64,000 nucleotides of DNA, from positions 19,910 through 83,909 of the forward strand of contig CAKZVC010000033.1 in NCBI GenBank assembly GCA_937922235.1. The letters run 5' to 3'. The translations under genes were made by a program, and so were the position numbers. Of this stretch, positions 51,189 to 60,338 are shown piece by piece; positions within the stretch are counted from its first letter, which is position 1, and each line of letters begins with the position of its first letter. The stretch is from an uncultured Acidimicrobiales bacterium (GTDB lineage Bacteria > Actinomycetota > Acidimicrobiia > Acidimicrobiales > SHLQ01). The notes below the pieces were generated by a model that worked only from the letters and a program-made list of their open reading frames with translations, was not told where the DNA came from and made no database searches.

Positions 51189-52107
51189 CCCGGGCAATCG
51201 CTTCGCCATGTGACATCGTGCCACCGGCATCGAGGTCGACCCACTCGATCCGCGGGTCTCGCTCGAACCACTTCATCTGGCGCCGAGCGAACCGACGAGT
51301 CCGCACCCGAGCAGTCTCGAGCGCTTCGTCGAGCGGGACGCCGTCTTCGAGGTGGCTGAGCAGCTCGCGATACCCCAGCGCTTGTCGAGCCGTGCGAAAG
51401 ATCGGACGGTCACGGTCGAGGAGGGCCTGTACCTCGTCGAGGAAGCCATCCTCCATTTGCACGTCGTATCGGGCGTTGATGCGATCGACCATCCGCTCAC
51501 GGCTCAGGCGCAGGCCGAGCAGCCGGAATGGGGTCTCTGGGTAGTCCTCCATGCCCGGACCGAACGACGAGAACGGTTGTCCTGACCCAAGGGTCACTTC
51601 GAGGGCCCGCATCACCCGCCGGTCGTTGTTCGGGTCCATCCGGGATGCGGCGAGCGGATCGAGCTCGCTCAACTTGGCGTAGAGCTCGGGGAGTTCGTCG
51701 ATCCGCGACTCGAGGTCGGCCCGAATATCGGGGAACACACCAGGGAACTGGAGCCGGTCGATCACAGAGCGGAGATACAGCCCGGTCCCACCGACCAGAA
51801 GCGGTGTCGCGCCCCTGCTGGCAATGTCGGTAGCGACGTCGTGCCACGTGGCTTGGAACATCGACACCGTAAATTCGTCGGATGGGTCGGCGATGTCGAT
51901 CAGGTGATGGAGGATCTCGGACTGTTCAGCCGCGGTTGGCTTGGCTGTCCCAATATCCATGTGCCGATAGACCTGCATCGAGTCGATGGAGACCAGCTCG
52001 ACGTTTTCCAGCTGTCGGGCAACGGCCATGGCGACGCTCGACTTGCCCGACGCTGTCGGTCCCAAAATGCACAGTGGCGGCTGGGCGAACGCCGTTTCGA
52101 CCATCAT
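51163..52107 (-). CDS. miaA: tRNA dimethylallyltransferase
   Basis: 314 residues. P-loop LGPTASGKSSVA, SIDSMQVYRHMDIGTAKP and the conserved DPNNDRRVMRALE region. Adds an isoprenoid group to A37 of tRNAs read by UNN codons; MiaB then methylthiolates it. Four-base overlap (ATGA) with the upstream APH-like gene. Confidence 0.95.
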   Translation of the reverse strand: MMVETAFAQPPLCILGPTASGKSSVAMAVARQLENVELVSIDSMQVYRHMDIGTAKPTAAEQSEILHHLIDIADPSDEFTVSMFQATWHDVATDIASRGATPLLVGGTGLYLRSVIDRLQFPGVFPDIRADLESRIDELPELYAKLSELDPLAASRMDPNNDRRVMRALEVTLGSGQPFSSFGPGMEDYPETPFRLLGLRLSRERMVDRINARYDVQMEDGFLDEVQALLDRDRPIFRTARQALGYRELLSHLEDGVPLDEALETARVRTRRFARRQMKWFERDPRIEWVDLDAGGTMSHGEAIARATSLVGRP

Positions 52108-52682
52108 CGGAACGCCGCTACGACGCCATACCAGTCGAGGGTCGGGCCATGCGGGGGCTGCCCTCCGCCTTCGAGGTATCCCTCGAGGAACGTTGCCGCC
52201 ACCTCCGATGTGAAGGTCTCGGCGATCGATCGGATGATGATGGCGAGGTCGCGTTCGGGTGGATCGAACCCTTCGGTGCCTGTGGGGTCATAAGACGCCA
52301 CTGAGTTGGTCAAGACGGCGTTGGCAACGATCGGCGCGCCATGTGTCCGGACACGGTGAGTCGCCGATGGTGGGTTGGCCAGCGTCTGCTCTATTGCGTC
52401 GATCCCAACTCGTGTGAACGGCGCTGGTGGAGCGTCGTTGGGCCCAAGCGAACCGAGCGCGTCTTGAGCCGCAGCCACTTCGCTGTCAGTCCGGCTGACC
52501 AGCCCTTCAGGGACGTCGGACGCGTGAAATGCAGCGAGGCCCCGACCCATGGCGCGTGCGATAGGCAGCGGGTTTTGGGCGAACTGAGCGTCGGTCGCCC
52601 TACCGTTCAGTTGAAGACGTTCAAGCTCATCCGGCAATGACAGGGATCTTTGTTCGGGTTCGTGGGCCACGAACAACCTCAC
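52104..52682 (-). CDS. APH-like kinase fold, probably inactive
   Basis: 192 residues. Segments IARAMGRGLAAFHASDV (43-58) and ESSENTIAL-loop equivalent H114-G-A116-PIVA-N121 followed by YDP (D132) and GFDPPERDLAIII look like the C-lobe of aminoglycoside/choline kinases, but the catalytic Asp of HGDxxxxN is Ala116. The N-lobe is missing or very short. Overlaps miaB by 56 bases and miaA by 4, so firmly inside the mia operon. Perhaps a pseudokinase adaptor; role unknown. Confidence 0.6.
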   Translation of the reverse strand: MRLFVAHEPEQRSLSLPDELERLQLNGRATDAQFAQNPLPIARAMGRGLAAFHASDVPEGLVSRTDSEVAAAQDALGSLGPNDAPPAPFTRVGIDAIEQTLANPPSATHRVRTHGAPIVANAVLTNSVASYDPTGTEGFDPPERDLAIIIRSIAETFTSEVAATFLEGYLEGGGQPPHGPTLDWYGVVAAFR

Positions 52683-54078
52683 GAAGCTCGCCCATCAGAT
52701 AGTGCGACTTCGCCTGCGTGATCTCGACCATCGCCAACGAGCCGGCCTTGAGCTCGCCATCGAAGTGCACGAGTTTGTTCTGACGGGTGCGCCCGGAAAT
52801 AACGCCCTCGTTCTTTCGTGACGGACCCTCGACGACGACCTCTTCGATTCGACCAACCCGAGCTTCGTTCTTCTGGGCCGCTGAGCGTTCGATCACCCGA
52901 CGCAGGCGCTCCATGCGTTCCTTCGTCACCTCTTTAGGAATGAAGTCGTCGGTGAACTCTGCCGCTTCGGTTCCCTCACGGGGCGAGAACACGAAGGTGT
53001 AGGCCGAGTCGTACTGGGCTTCGGCGGCGACCTCGAGAGTCTTCACGAAGTGCTCTTCGGTCTCGCCCGGGAACCCAATGATGATGTCGGTGCTCACTGC
53101 CAGATCGTCGATTCCGGCGTATGCGGCATGCAGACGGTCGAGGTACTTCTCGGCCGTGTACCCGCGATGCATTCGCTTCAAGATCTCGTCGCTGCCCGAC
53201 TGCAACGGAAAGTGGAGGTGGTTACAGACGGTGTCGACCTCGGCCATTGCGGCGATGGTGTCTTCGCGAAGGTCCTTGGGGTGCGGGCTCGTGAATCGCA
53301 CTCGTTCGATGCCTGGAACTTCGCCTGTTGCTCGAAGGAGGTCGGCAAACAGCGGCCGTCCTCGGCGACGCCCACCTGAGGTCCACAACTCGCCGGCCTC
53401 ATGCACATCGAAATCGTCGGCGTCGCGTCCGCCGAGCTTCAGCGTGATGTCACGGCCGTAGCTGTTGACGTTCTGGCCAAGCAACGTGATCTCTGAAACG
53501 CCGTCCTTGGCGAGGTGTTCGACTTCGCGAACCAAATCGCCGAATGGACGAGAGATCTCGGGTCCACGAACCGACGGCACGATGCAGAACGCACAACTGT
53601 TGTCGCAGCCGATCTGGATCGTGACCCACGCGGCGTAGTCGACCTCACGCTTCTCGGGAAGAGCCGAAGGAAACGCAGCATGTTCTGCGTCGACCGCAGC
53701 TTCCAGAATCTCCACGATCTGGCCCTGCTCTCGGCTCTCCTGCAGGAGCTCCGCGGCACGATGCACGTTGTGGGTTCCAAACACGACGTCAACGTGTCCG
53801 GCCTTTTGACCAACGAGGTCTTTGTCCTTTTGCGCCAAGCAGCCGCCGACTGCAATCTGCATGTCGGGACGCTTCGTCTTCTCGGCCTTCAGGTCGCCGA
53901 GCGCGGCGTACAGCTTGTTGTCGGCGTTCTCACGGATGCAGCACGTGTTGAGCATCACCACGTCGGCTTCAGATACCTCGGTGGTGGCCTCGTAGCCTTC
54001 CGACTCGAGCAGCCCGGCAATCCGTTCCGAATCATGTTCGTTCATCTGGCACCCGTAGGTGCGAAGCAGGTACTTCAC
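52627..54078 (-). CDS. miaB: tRNA-2-methylthio-N6-dimethylallyladenosine synthase
   Basis: 483 residues from GTG 54078. MTTase N-domain with Cys in YGCQMNEHDSE and NTCCIRENADNK, radical SAM CxxxCxxC in CDNSCAFCIVP, and C-terminal TRAM domain. Uses two [4Fe-4S] clusters to add a methylthio group to i6A37. First gene of the miaB–APH-like–miaA transcript. Confidence 0.96.
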   Translation of the reverse strand: MKYLLRTYGCQMNEHDSERIAGLLESEGYEATTEVSEADVVMLNTCCIRENADNKLYAALGDLKAEKTKRPDMQIAVGGCLAQKDKDLVGQKAGHVDVVFGTHNVHRAAELLQESREQGQIVEILEAAVDAEHAAFPSALPEKREVDYAAWVTIQIGCDNSCAFCIVPSVRGPEISRPFGDLVREVEHLAKDGVSEITLLGQNVNSYGRDITLKLGGRDADDFDVHEAGELWTSGGRRRGRPLFADLLRATGEVPGIERVRFTSPHPKDLREDTIAAMAEVDTVCNHLHFPLQSGSDEILKRMHRGYTAEKYLDRLHAAYAGIDDLAVSTDIIIGFPGETEEHFVKTLEVAAEAQYDSAYTFVFSPREGTEAAEFTDDFIPKEVTKERMERLRRVIERSAAQKNEARVGRIEEVVVEGPSRKNEGVISGRTRQNKLVHFDGELKAGSLAMVEITQAKSHYLMGELREVVRGPRTRTKIPVIAG

Positions 54079-54175
54079 GGTATTTACCGTAGCGCTCGGT
54101 CCGGGAAGGCCGTCGGACAGGCCTGTGAGAAGGCGGACCCGAGCACTGCTGCGGTTACGTCAGAAGCCTCTGTCT

Positions 54176-54493
54176 CTAGCTCGCGGGTTTTTGAAGGCTT
54201 CCCCGCCCGGTTCGCTTCGATCGAGTTGTCCCAAACGCCCCGATGGTCGCAGCTCCCATGACGATCGTTACGAAAATTGGCGCAGGACTAAAGCAATCGT
54301 CCACCGAACATATGGCGTACACGATCAGTGCGAAGCCCCCGAGCACTGCAGAGGAGATCAGTCCAGTGATCAGGGCTGGAATTTGGCCCCATCTCCCACC
54401 AAGGATGATCATGAACGACACGAACCATAAGACGGTAAAGATCGCGGAAGTCCCCGAGAAGAAGTAGGCGATCAAATCAACGAATGCGTCCAT
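54176..54493 (-). CDS. Small membrane protein
   Basis: 105 residues from ATG 54493 (MDAFVDLIAYFFSG). Three hydrophobic helices (about 7-35, 43-65, 73-92) and a basic C-terminal tail. Between the second and third helices is CSVDDCF. No family recognised. The longer upstream frame is not coding. Confidence 0.5.
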   Translation of the reverse strand: MDAFVDLIAYFFSGTSAIFTVLWFVSFMIILGGRWGQIPALITGLISSAVLGGFALIVYAICSVDDCFSPAPIFVTIVMGAATIGAFGTTRSKRTGRGSLQKPAS

Positions 54494-54819
54494 GCAACTA
54501 GTTATCGAGGCAACGGCCCCTGGGGGCCATAGTTGTTTGCCCCCAATATCCGTTGGTGGACGACCAACCCCGAATACGCAGGTACGTGAAGGTACGTCGG
54601 GGATCGCCCACCTACGCCTTGCCATTGCCCTGGAAATCCGAGCGACGCGGCAGACGGAGCCCACTCACCTACACACAGGCCTCACCACTGACCCGGACAA
54701 ACCGAGCGGCGTGGAGAACACATCCCGCCCCAAAACGCACCAGACGCCTGTCGCTGGAGCAACAGGCGTCTGATGTCTTGGAGGGGAAATACAGCCAATC
54801 CCGAAAAACGAGATCAGCT
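54494..54819. other. 326-base gap with a terminator
   Basis: No credible gene on either strand. Contains the terminator hairpin at 54741-54772 and two short near-repeats GTACGTGAAGGTACGTCGG around 54580-54600. Otherwise no structure recognised. Confidence 0.5.
54741..54772 (-). terminator. Terminator of the bPH operon
   Basis: CAGACGCCTGT (54741-54751) and ACAGGCGTCTG (54762-54772), an 11-base stem, followed on the minus strand by GTGCGTTTTG. It lies 48 bases after the bPH stop codon. Confidence 0.7.
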
Positions 54820-55578
54820 CTATCTTCCTATCCTTCGGATGGGGCGTACGTCAATGAAGTTTTTGAGATCAATTTCTGCAGGCTTCGTTGCCAGGCGCAC
54901 GGCGAGTCGATGAAACGTGCGCGGATGGGTGAGGAATCGGATATCGGCGAGCGACTGATCTTGGCCAGCGCTCTCGATTCGGAGGTTGCCGTATCCGAAC
55001 ACTTCACCGAAGGTTGTGCGGTCGAGCACCAGGTCGGTAACGCGAGTTACTGGCATGGACGCCACTCGAAGGCCGAGAAAACCCGTCGCCTCGATAATTC
55101 GTCGATTCGTCAGGTACCGAACCTCGTACTTGTACCAGCGCAGCGTGAGCAATCCGAGGCGAGCAAGGAACCAGAGCCCGACGCCCGGAACCAGGACTAC
55201 TGGGTCGATGTTGGTGGTGACCATGGCATAGAGCACCACGACCGCGGTCATGAGGGCACCCCAACCCCACGTCTGCGACTGGATCCACCGCCACACGACC
55301 ATCATCGAGAGCACGAGGAGAAGGGCGCTCAGGTTTGGGCCGTTAAAGCCAGGCCGGGCCAGGATGGCAGTGGCGACGACCACGACCGCAAGTGTTTCGA
55401 TGATCGGCTCGGCCAAACTCATCAGGTGCTTCGGGGCGCGGTAGTAGACCACTTCGTCAGCAATCAGGACATCTTCATCGCGCGGCGGGGCGACCAGGAG
55501 CCGGAAGTGGTCCATCGCGGTTGGCTTCTGGGCGATGTATCCAGCCGACGGAGTCCGGTTGGGGACCGGGTTGGTCAC
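54820..55578 (-). CDS. bPH/DUF304-domain membrane protein
   Basis: 252 residues from GTG 55578, overlapping the preceding small gene by 4 bases (GTGA). N-terminal polar region, four hydrophobic helices (about 58-78, 83-98, 104-122, 127-146), then a bacterial pleckstrin-like (bPH2) domain (about 150-240: YEVRYLTNRRIIEATGFLG...VTDLVLDRTTFGEVFGYGNLRIESAGQDQSLADIRFLTHP). Typical of membrane proteins of unknown function conserved in actinomycetes. Co-transcribed with the small membrane gene before it. Confidence 0.8.
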   Translation of the reverse strand: MTNPVPNRTPSAGYIAQKPTAMDHFRLLVAPPRDEDVLIADEVVYYRAPKHLMSLAEPIIETLAVVVVATAILARPGFNGPNLSALLLVLSMMVVWRWIQSQTWGWGALMTAVVVLYAMVTTNIDPVVLVPGVGLWFLARLGLLTLRWYKYEVRYLTNRRIIEATGFLGLRVASMPVTRVTDLVLDRTTFGEVFGYGNLRIESAGQDQSLADIRFLTHPRTFHRLAVRLATKPAEIDLKNFIDVRPIRRIGR

Positions 55579-55772
55579 AATCCGACGACGCCGAGGGCCT
55601 GAGTAATGGCGCCATCACCGGCAAGTCCACGCAAGAAGTCGAGCATCGCACTTGCGAGCCCACCGACGATTGCGAGGAAGTCGTTTCCACGACGTCCGGT
55701 TTCAGCTGCGTTCAGCGATATGAGATAGAGCACAAACAAGCCGAGCAGCGGGTAGCCAAATCGTTTTGTCAT
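55575..55772 (-). CDS. 65-residue small membrane protein
   Basis: From ATG 55772 with SD GGAGGAA 7 bases upstream. One N-terminal helix (YPLLGLFVLYLISL) and an amphipathic second half (FLAIVGGLASAMLDFLRGLAG). First gene of the bPH operon, whose promoter carries a palindrome (55895-55923). Family unknown. Confidence 0.65.
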   Translation of the reverse strand: MTKRFGYPLLGLFVLYLISLNAAETGRRGNDFLAIVGGLASAMLDFLRGLAGDGAITQALGVVGL

Positions 55773-55894
55773 GAGGGGTTCCTCCAAAGGGTCGAAGGGC
55801 CCTGCCAGGGTCCACAAGGAACACCAGCCTCCACCAGCGCTAGACACGCTACCACCACTCATACAGACAAACGGTGCATGCTTTCGCGCGCTGC

Positions 55895-55923
55895 GTATTA
55901 CATCGATGTAATTTGCCTGACAA
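55895..55923 (-). promoter_or_regulatory. bPH operon promoter
   Basis: On the minus strand, TTGTCA (55918-55923), exactly 17 bases, then TAATAC (55895-55900). About 115 bases before the 65-residue gene's start. Confidence 0.6.
55897..55912. promoter_or_regulatory. Perfect 16-base palindrome ATTACATCGATGTAAT
   Basis: Overlaps the -10 and the spacer of the bPH promoter, a classic repressor position. Contains TACAT-N2-ATGTA half-sites. Confidence 0.6.
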
Positions 55924-55949
55924 ATGTGTGAGGCTCCGCAAAACGGCTA

Positions 55950-55982
55950 CCGCCCGACCCCACGCATGGTGGAGTCGGGCGG
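55950..55982 (-). terminator. recA terminator
   Basis: CCGCCCGAC and GTCGGGCGG arms (9 bases) around a loop with CCCAC/GTGG inner pairs, 19 bases after the recA stop; minus-strand tail TAGCCGTTTTG. Confidence 0.7.
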
Positions 55983-56000
55983 AAAGACTGCTACTCCGCG

Positions 56001-57077
56001 TCAGTCTTCGAGCAGAATTGGCTCATCGTCGGCTTCGGTGAAACCGTCCTCAGAAAGATCGATGACTTCCTCTTCTTGTGGGCCAGGCATGACCAACTTG
56101 GTTACCCGGTCGGTGATTTCAACCATGACCTCGGGGTTCTGCATCAAGAAGTCTTTCGCCTTCTCGCGACCCTGGCCGAGCTGTTCACCTTCGTACGTGT
56201 ACCACGCACCCGACTTCTTCACGACGTCATGCTCGGCGGCAAGGTCAAGTACAGAACCTTCACGACTGATACCAGTTCCGTACATGATGTCGAACTCGGC
56301 CTGGCGGAACGGTGGGGCCACCTTGTTCTTCACGACCTTGACACGAGTGCGGTTGCCAACAACCTCAGCGCCCTGCTTGATCGATTCGATGCGACGGATG
56401 TCGAGGCGAACCGACGAGTAGAACTTGAGTGCACGTCCACCAGGGGTTGTCTCCGGTGAACCGAACATCACGCCGATCTTCTCGCGAAGCTGGTTGATGA
56501 AGATGCAGATGGTGTCGGTCTTGTTCAGGTTGGCCGTGAGCTTGCGCAATGCCTGCGACATCAAACGGGCCTGAGCACCAACGTGATGATCGCCCATGTC
56601 GCCTTCGATCTCGGCCTTTGGCGTAAGGGCCGCAACCGAGTCGATCACGATGACATCGAGCGCACCAGAGCGAACGAGCATGTCGCAGATCTCGAGCGCT
56701 TGCTCACCGGTGTCTGGCTGAGAGATCAGGAGACTGTCGATGTCGACACCGATGGCCTTGGCGTACACCGGATCCATTGCATGCTCAGCATCGATGTAGG
56801 CGCACTGGCCGCCGTTGCGCTGGGCTTCAGCGACCACGTGGGTGGCGAGCGTTGACTTACCCGAGGACTCCGGACCGTAGATCTCGGTGACACGACCTCG
56901 AGGCAAGCCGCCTATGCCGAGGGCAAGGTCCAAGGCCAGCGCACCGGTGGGAACGCTCTCGATGGCCATCGAGCCCTTCTCGCCCATCCGCATGACCGAT
57001 CCCTTGCCAAACTGCTTCTCAATTTGGCCGAGTGCCATTTCGAGTGCCTTTTCACGCTCCACTGGTTTCTCCTTCAT
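56001..57077 (-). CDS. recA: RecA recombinase
   Basis: 358 residues from ATG 57077 ([23 protein letters not shown]), AGGGG SD 8 bases upstream. Longer frame to 57287 passes through the SOS box and is not coding. Walker [10 protein letters not shown] (68-76), Walker [14 protein letters not shown]2 loop region [21 protein letters not shown]. Strand-exchange protein and LexA co-protease. C-terminal tail acidic. No recX gene follows it here. Confidence 0.98.
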   Translation of the reverse strand: MKEKPVEREKALEMALGQIEKQFGKGSVMRMGEKGSMAIESVPTGALALDLALGIGGLPRGRVTEIYGPESSGKSTLATHVVAEAQRNGGQCAYIDAEHAMDPVYAKAIGVDIDSLLISQPDTGEQALEICDMLVRSGALDVIVIDSVAALTPKAEIEGDMGDHHVGAQARLMSQALRKLTANLNKTDTICIFINQLREKIGVMFGSPETTPGGRALKFYSSVRLDIRRIESIKQGAEVVGNRTRVKVVKNKVAPPFRQAEFDIMYGTGISREGSVLDLAAEHDVVKKSGAWYTYEGEQLGQGREKAKDFLMQNPEVMVEITDRVTKLVMPGPQEEEVIDLSEDGFTEADDEPILLED

Positions 57078-57188
57078 ATCCGCCCCTGGCGGTGTAGTTG
57101 CCCGCTCGTGCGGGGTTCGAACTTTTCCTTGTGGGAAGTGGTTCACACAGTAGAGATGGGGTGTGACACGATCGTTCGAACGACATGA

Positions 57189-57217
57189 ATGTAATTGCGA
57201 ACAACTGTTCGGTGCAA
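57189..57217 (-). promoter_or_regulatory. recA promoter
   Basis: Minus strand TTGCAC (57212-57217), 17 bases, TTACAT (57189-57194). About 112 bases before the recA ATG. Confidence 0.6.
57198..57211. promoter_or_regulatory. recA LexA box, perfect
   Basis: CGAACAACTGTTCG, all ten positions of CGAAC-N4-GTTCG match, entirely within the recA promoter spacer. Confidence 0.85.
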
Positions 57218-57360
57218 GCATTTCCGACGAATATTTCAGAATTGTTTTTCGCAACACTGCGCTGACGACTGACCACCCCACGAACACACCCCCTCACCGT
57301 TGGCGTTCACGAAACCTCCATTTTGATTTGACAGCGTTCGCAATACCGCTTTGAGTGATG

Positions 57361-57382
57361 CTGTAGGCCAAATGGCCTACAG
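57361..57382 (+). promoter_or_regulatory. Hairpin in the COG5610-like gene leader
   Basis: CTGTAGGCC-AAAT-GGCCTACAG, a perfect 9-base stem ending 28 bases before the ATG 57411. Between recA and this gene; may be an operator or leader hairpin. Confidence 0.55.
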
Positions 57383-57410
57383 GTTGTGTCACCTGAGCGG
57401 AAGGTCTGAC

Positions 57411-59450
57411 ATGCATGCGCGGGAAGTACCCAACGGCGAAACTGCCGTTGCCTCATTCGATATTTTCGACACTGTTCTCACACGGCGGGTCGGCGAGCCA
57501 CGAGCAGCGTTCCTCTTGCTCGGGCGACAACTCGAGCGGCGGGGCCTTCTCCCCTGTTCACCGGAGGCCTTCGCCCGACATCGGCGAGATTGCGAAGCTC
57601 GATGCTTCAAAAACGCCGGCGGGCTCGACTCAACCGTCAGTCTCGATGCCATCTACCGAGAGCTCGCCACGTCGCTCGGCCTAAAGCCGCTCGCAACGAT
57701 CGCGCTCCACGAAGCGGAGCTGGCGCTCGAAACCACATTGCTCGAACCAGTGCCCGCCGGAGTTGCATTGGTCGATGCCGCCCGTAACCGGGGCGAGCAG
57801 GTCATCTTCGTGTCCGACATGTATCTGTCGAGCAGATTCCTCAAGGAACTTCTCGAGGCGCACGGCATCTGCCGACCTGACGAGCCCGTCTTTGTGTCGA
57901 ACGAGTTCGCGAAGTCAAAGGCCCGTGGCACGCTCTGGAACGAGGTCGCCCAGGCATTGCAGGTCGACCTCGGCACCATCCACCACGTGGGCAACGACGA
58001 ACGAAGCGATGTGCGCAGTGCCAAACGTGCCGGGCTGACGGCAACACACCTGGCCGAGGGAAACCTCAACCGCTTCGAGACCGAGCTCGAACGATGGTCC
58101 TTTCACACCGACGGGTTGACCTCGCTACTCGCCGGGGCAAGCCGTACCTCCCGACTCCAACAGATGCCAGCGAACGAACACATCACCGCGCTGCGGAACG
58201 TTGCTGCTGGTGTCGTGGCGCCATACGTCATCGGCAACGCACTCTGGATTCTCCGCCGGGCCATCGACGAACAGGTCGACACGATCTACTTCGTCGCCCG
58301 CGATGGTCAGGTCGTGCTCGACATTGCCCGAAAGCTCGCTCCCAAGGTGGGCTTCCACGGCGAGCTTCGCTATCTCTACGGAAGCAGACAGGCGTGGACG
58401 GTTCCCGCAATCGTCCAGATCGATCAAGGGCTTGTCGAAACCCTCGCCCCAGAAACGGGTGATGTCGACGAGATCACGATCCGCAGCATTGCGCATCGAG
58501 TCAACCTCGAGCCCGAAGCAATCGCCGACTCGCTCCACGCTGGCGGCTTCCCGGCTTCGTCGTGGGAAACACCGCTCACCAGCGCCGACTGTGTTCGCCT
58601 GCAAGAACTCATTCTTCGCGACAAGACAATCCACGAGGTCATCCTCGAGGCAGCCGGTCATCAGCGGAAGCGAATGCTCGGGTATCTCGATCAGGAAGGT
58701 CTGCTTACCGACAATCGCATTGCGTTCGTCGACCAGGGCACGGGCGCCACGCTGTTCAACTCGCTGTCACAGGTGCTTGCAACCGTTGGGCAAGAGCCGC
58801 CACTTGCGTTCTATTTCGGCATGCGTTCGAACGTTCGTGATCGGGGGTTCGGCCGACCCGAGGCCTACGTCTTCGACGACAACGGACCGTCGGGCCTTGG
58901 TCGAGTACCAGGGCTCCTGACACTTGTTGAGGTTGCGTGCACTGCCGATCACGGTTCGGTTCTGGGCTACGAGCAACGCGGCGAACGCATCGACCCACTT
59001 CTTGCCTCCACATCGAACCAAGCGGTAGAAGACTGGGGGTTCGACATCGTCCGAGACACTGCATGTCGTGTTGCCGAGGCGCTCGACGAACGCCTCCTGG
59101 CCGAGCTTCCCGCAGTCGATCTACGCCCAGCAATTCGATCGGTATTCGAGGCGTTCTGGTTGCACCCGACCGCCCCCGAGGCCCGAGCGTGGGGCGCCTA
59201 TCCGTTCGAGGACGGTTGGGGCCCAGATGCGGTAAGTCTGACGCTCGCTGGCCGCCAGTCGCTCGGCGAGGCGTTCCGCTCACAACCGCACCGTCACTGG
59301 TGGCGGGCAGGAGCTCGAACCCTGAGCTCGCCGGTTCCTCGTGCGTTGCTCCGAAGCCGCGAAGAAATACTTCCCCTGGCGCGCAAGGCCAAGCGTCAAC
59401 TTGCCGAGGGCGGTCCGCGCTCGATGGCGAGCGCACTCTTGCGCCGCTAG
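57411..59450 (+). CDS. HAD-superfamily protein, COG5610-like
   Basis: 679 residues from ATG 57411 (SD GGAAGG). HAD domain (about 10-225): motif I SFDIFDTVLTRR (DxFDT), motif II VSDMYLS, motif IV HVGNDERSDVRSA. A large C-terminal domain (about 230-670) contains VAPYVIGNALWILRRAI, DTIYFVARDGQVVLDIA and YLYGSRQAWTVPAI, as in COG5610-type proteins, which are often near surface-polysaccharide genes in other genomes. Here there are none. Substrate unknown. Confidence 0.8.
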   Translation: MHAREVPNGETAVASFDIFDTVLTRRVGEPRAAFLLLGRQLERRGLLPCSPEAFARHRRDCEARCFKNAGGLDSTVSLDAIYRELATSLGLKPLATIALHEAELALETTLLEPVPAGVALVDAARNRGEQVIFVSDMYLSSRFLKELLEAHGICRPDEPVFVSNEFAKSKARGTLWNEVAQALQVDLGTIHHVGNDERSDVRSAKRAGLTATHLAEGNLNRFETELERWSFHTDGLTSLLAGASRTSRLQQMPANEHITALRNVAAGVVAPYVIGNALWILRRAIDEQVDTIYFVARDGQVVLDIARKLAPKVGFHGELRYLYGSRQAWTVPAIVQIDQGLVETLAPETGDVDEITIRSIAHRVNLEPEAIADSLHAGGFPASSWETPLTSADCVRLQELILRDKTIHEVILEAAGHQRKRMLGYLDQEGLLTDNRIAFVDQGTGATLFNSLSQVLATVGQEPPLAFYFGMRSNVRDRGFGRPEAYVFDDNGPSGLGRVPGLLTLVEVACTADHGSVLGYEQRGERIDPLLASTSNQAVEDWGFDIVRDTACRVAEALDERLLAELPAVDLRPAIRSVFEAFWLHPTAPEARAWGAYPFEDGWGPDAVSLTLAGRQSLGEAFRSQPHRHWWRAGARTLSSPVPRALLRSREEILPLARKAKRQLAEGGPRSMASALLRR

Positions 59451-59513
59451 CTGACGACACAGCAGCCAAGCCCTTTACACACCCTTTCCACTTGGTTCGT
59501 CACGGTGGCGGCC

Positions 59514-60338
59514 ATGAAGGACGCGCCTCAAAACCCCGTTGCCAACGTGATCGACCTCCATTCGTGGGCGACTGCCCGCAGCCGTAGGCGTCATCCCTCG
59601 ATGTGGACCGCCGACGCAGCTCCGACGAGAATCGACGATCACTCCCCCGCTGCGTTGTGGCGAAGCGACTTTGAGATTCACGCCGATCAGCATGCCGATG
59701 TCACCACGTCGGGACTTTGGGTGCTCGCTCCGGTTCTCGATTCGGCCCTTCGAACGTCGTTGCCGATCTTCCAGCTCGGCGAGATTGGCACCGGACGCCA
59801 CCTTCTCGACGCTGCATGTGGAACGGTTGGTGAAGACCACCTGCAGGCACTGCGCCTGTTCATTATCGAATCGCAGGAACATGCGCGCGTCCTCGCCATG
59901 GTGTGTTCTGCGCTCGACATCGGCATGCTCGACGACCACTGGACAGAGCGGGTCTTTCGTTCGACCCGACATCGCCGTGGTGTGCGCACCGAGCTGCTGG
60001 CGATCGTCATCGCCCAGATCATCACCGCCGAGATCTACGCAACCATCGCCCAGGGAGTTGGCGACCCGACCCTGTCGCGCATCTTCAACCGACTCCATGT
60101 CGACGAGCTCCGACACCTCGAGTTTCATTCCGCCACCCTGCCCGAGCACCTGCGCTGGCGTCGACCAATCACGCGGGCCGTTCGCGCTGCATGGGTGACC
60201 GCCGCCCACACAGCGGTCATTGCGGTTGCATGGGAGCACCGAAAGCTCCTCACCGCATGCGGCCGCAGCCACCGGGCGTTCATTGCTGATCTCCACCAGA
60301 CACTCGTGGCCCAGGAAGCTCGACTCTTCGACGCATGA
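59514..60338 (+). CDS. Ferritin-like di-iron protein (probable)
   Basis: 274 residues from ATG 59514. Mostly helical. Candidate metal ligands: E119, E122-H123 (IESQEHARVL), E173 (TAEIYAT), E198-xx-H201 (DELRHLEFH), in the order seen in di-iron oxygenase/desaturase-type four-helix bundles. The first motif spacing deviates from a strict ExxH. Four-base overlap (ATGA) with the DUF817 gene, so the pair likely works together. Confidence 0.6.
   Translation: MKDAPQNPVANVIDLHSWATARSRRRHPSMWTADAAPTRIDDHSPAALWRSDFEIHADQHADVTTSGLWVLAPVLDSALRTSLPIFQLGEIGTGRHLLDAACGTVGEDHLQALRLFIIESQEHARVLAMVCSALDIGMLDDHWTERVFRSTRHRRGVRTELLAIVIAQIITAEIYATIAQGVGDPTLSRIFNRLHVDELRHLEFHSATLPEHLRWRRPITRAVRAAWVTAAHTAVIAVAWEHRKLLTACGRSHRAFIADLHQTLVAQEARLFDA

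Noticed and set aside
57173..57182. CGTTCGAACG as a second recA SOS box
   Set aside because: Half-sites are in the wrong order (GTTCGAAC); not the LexA pattern.
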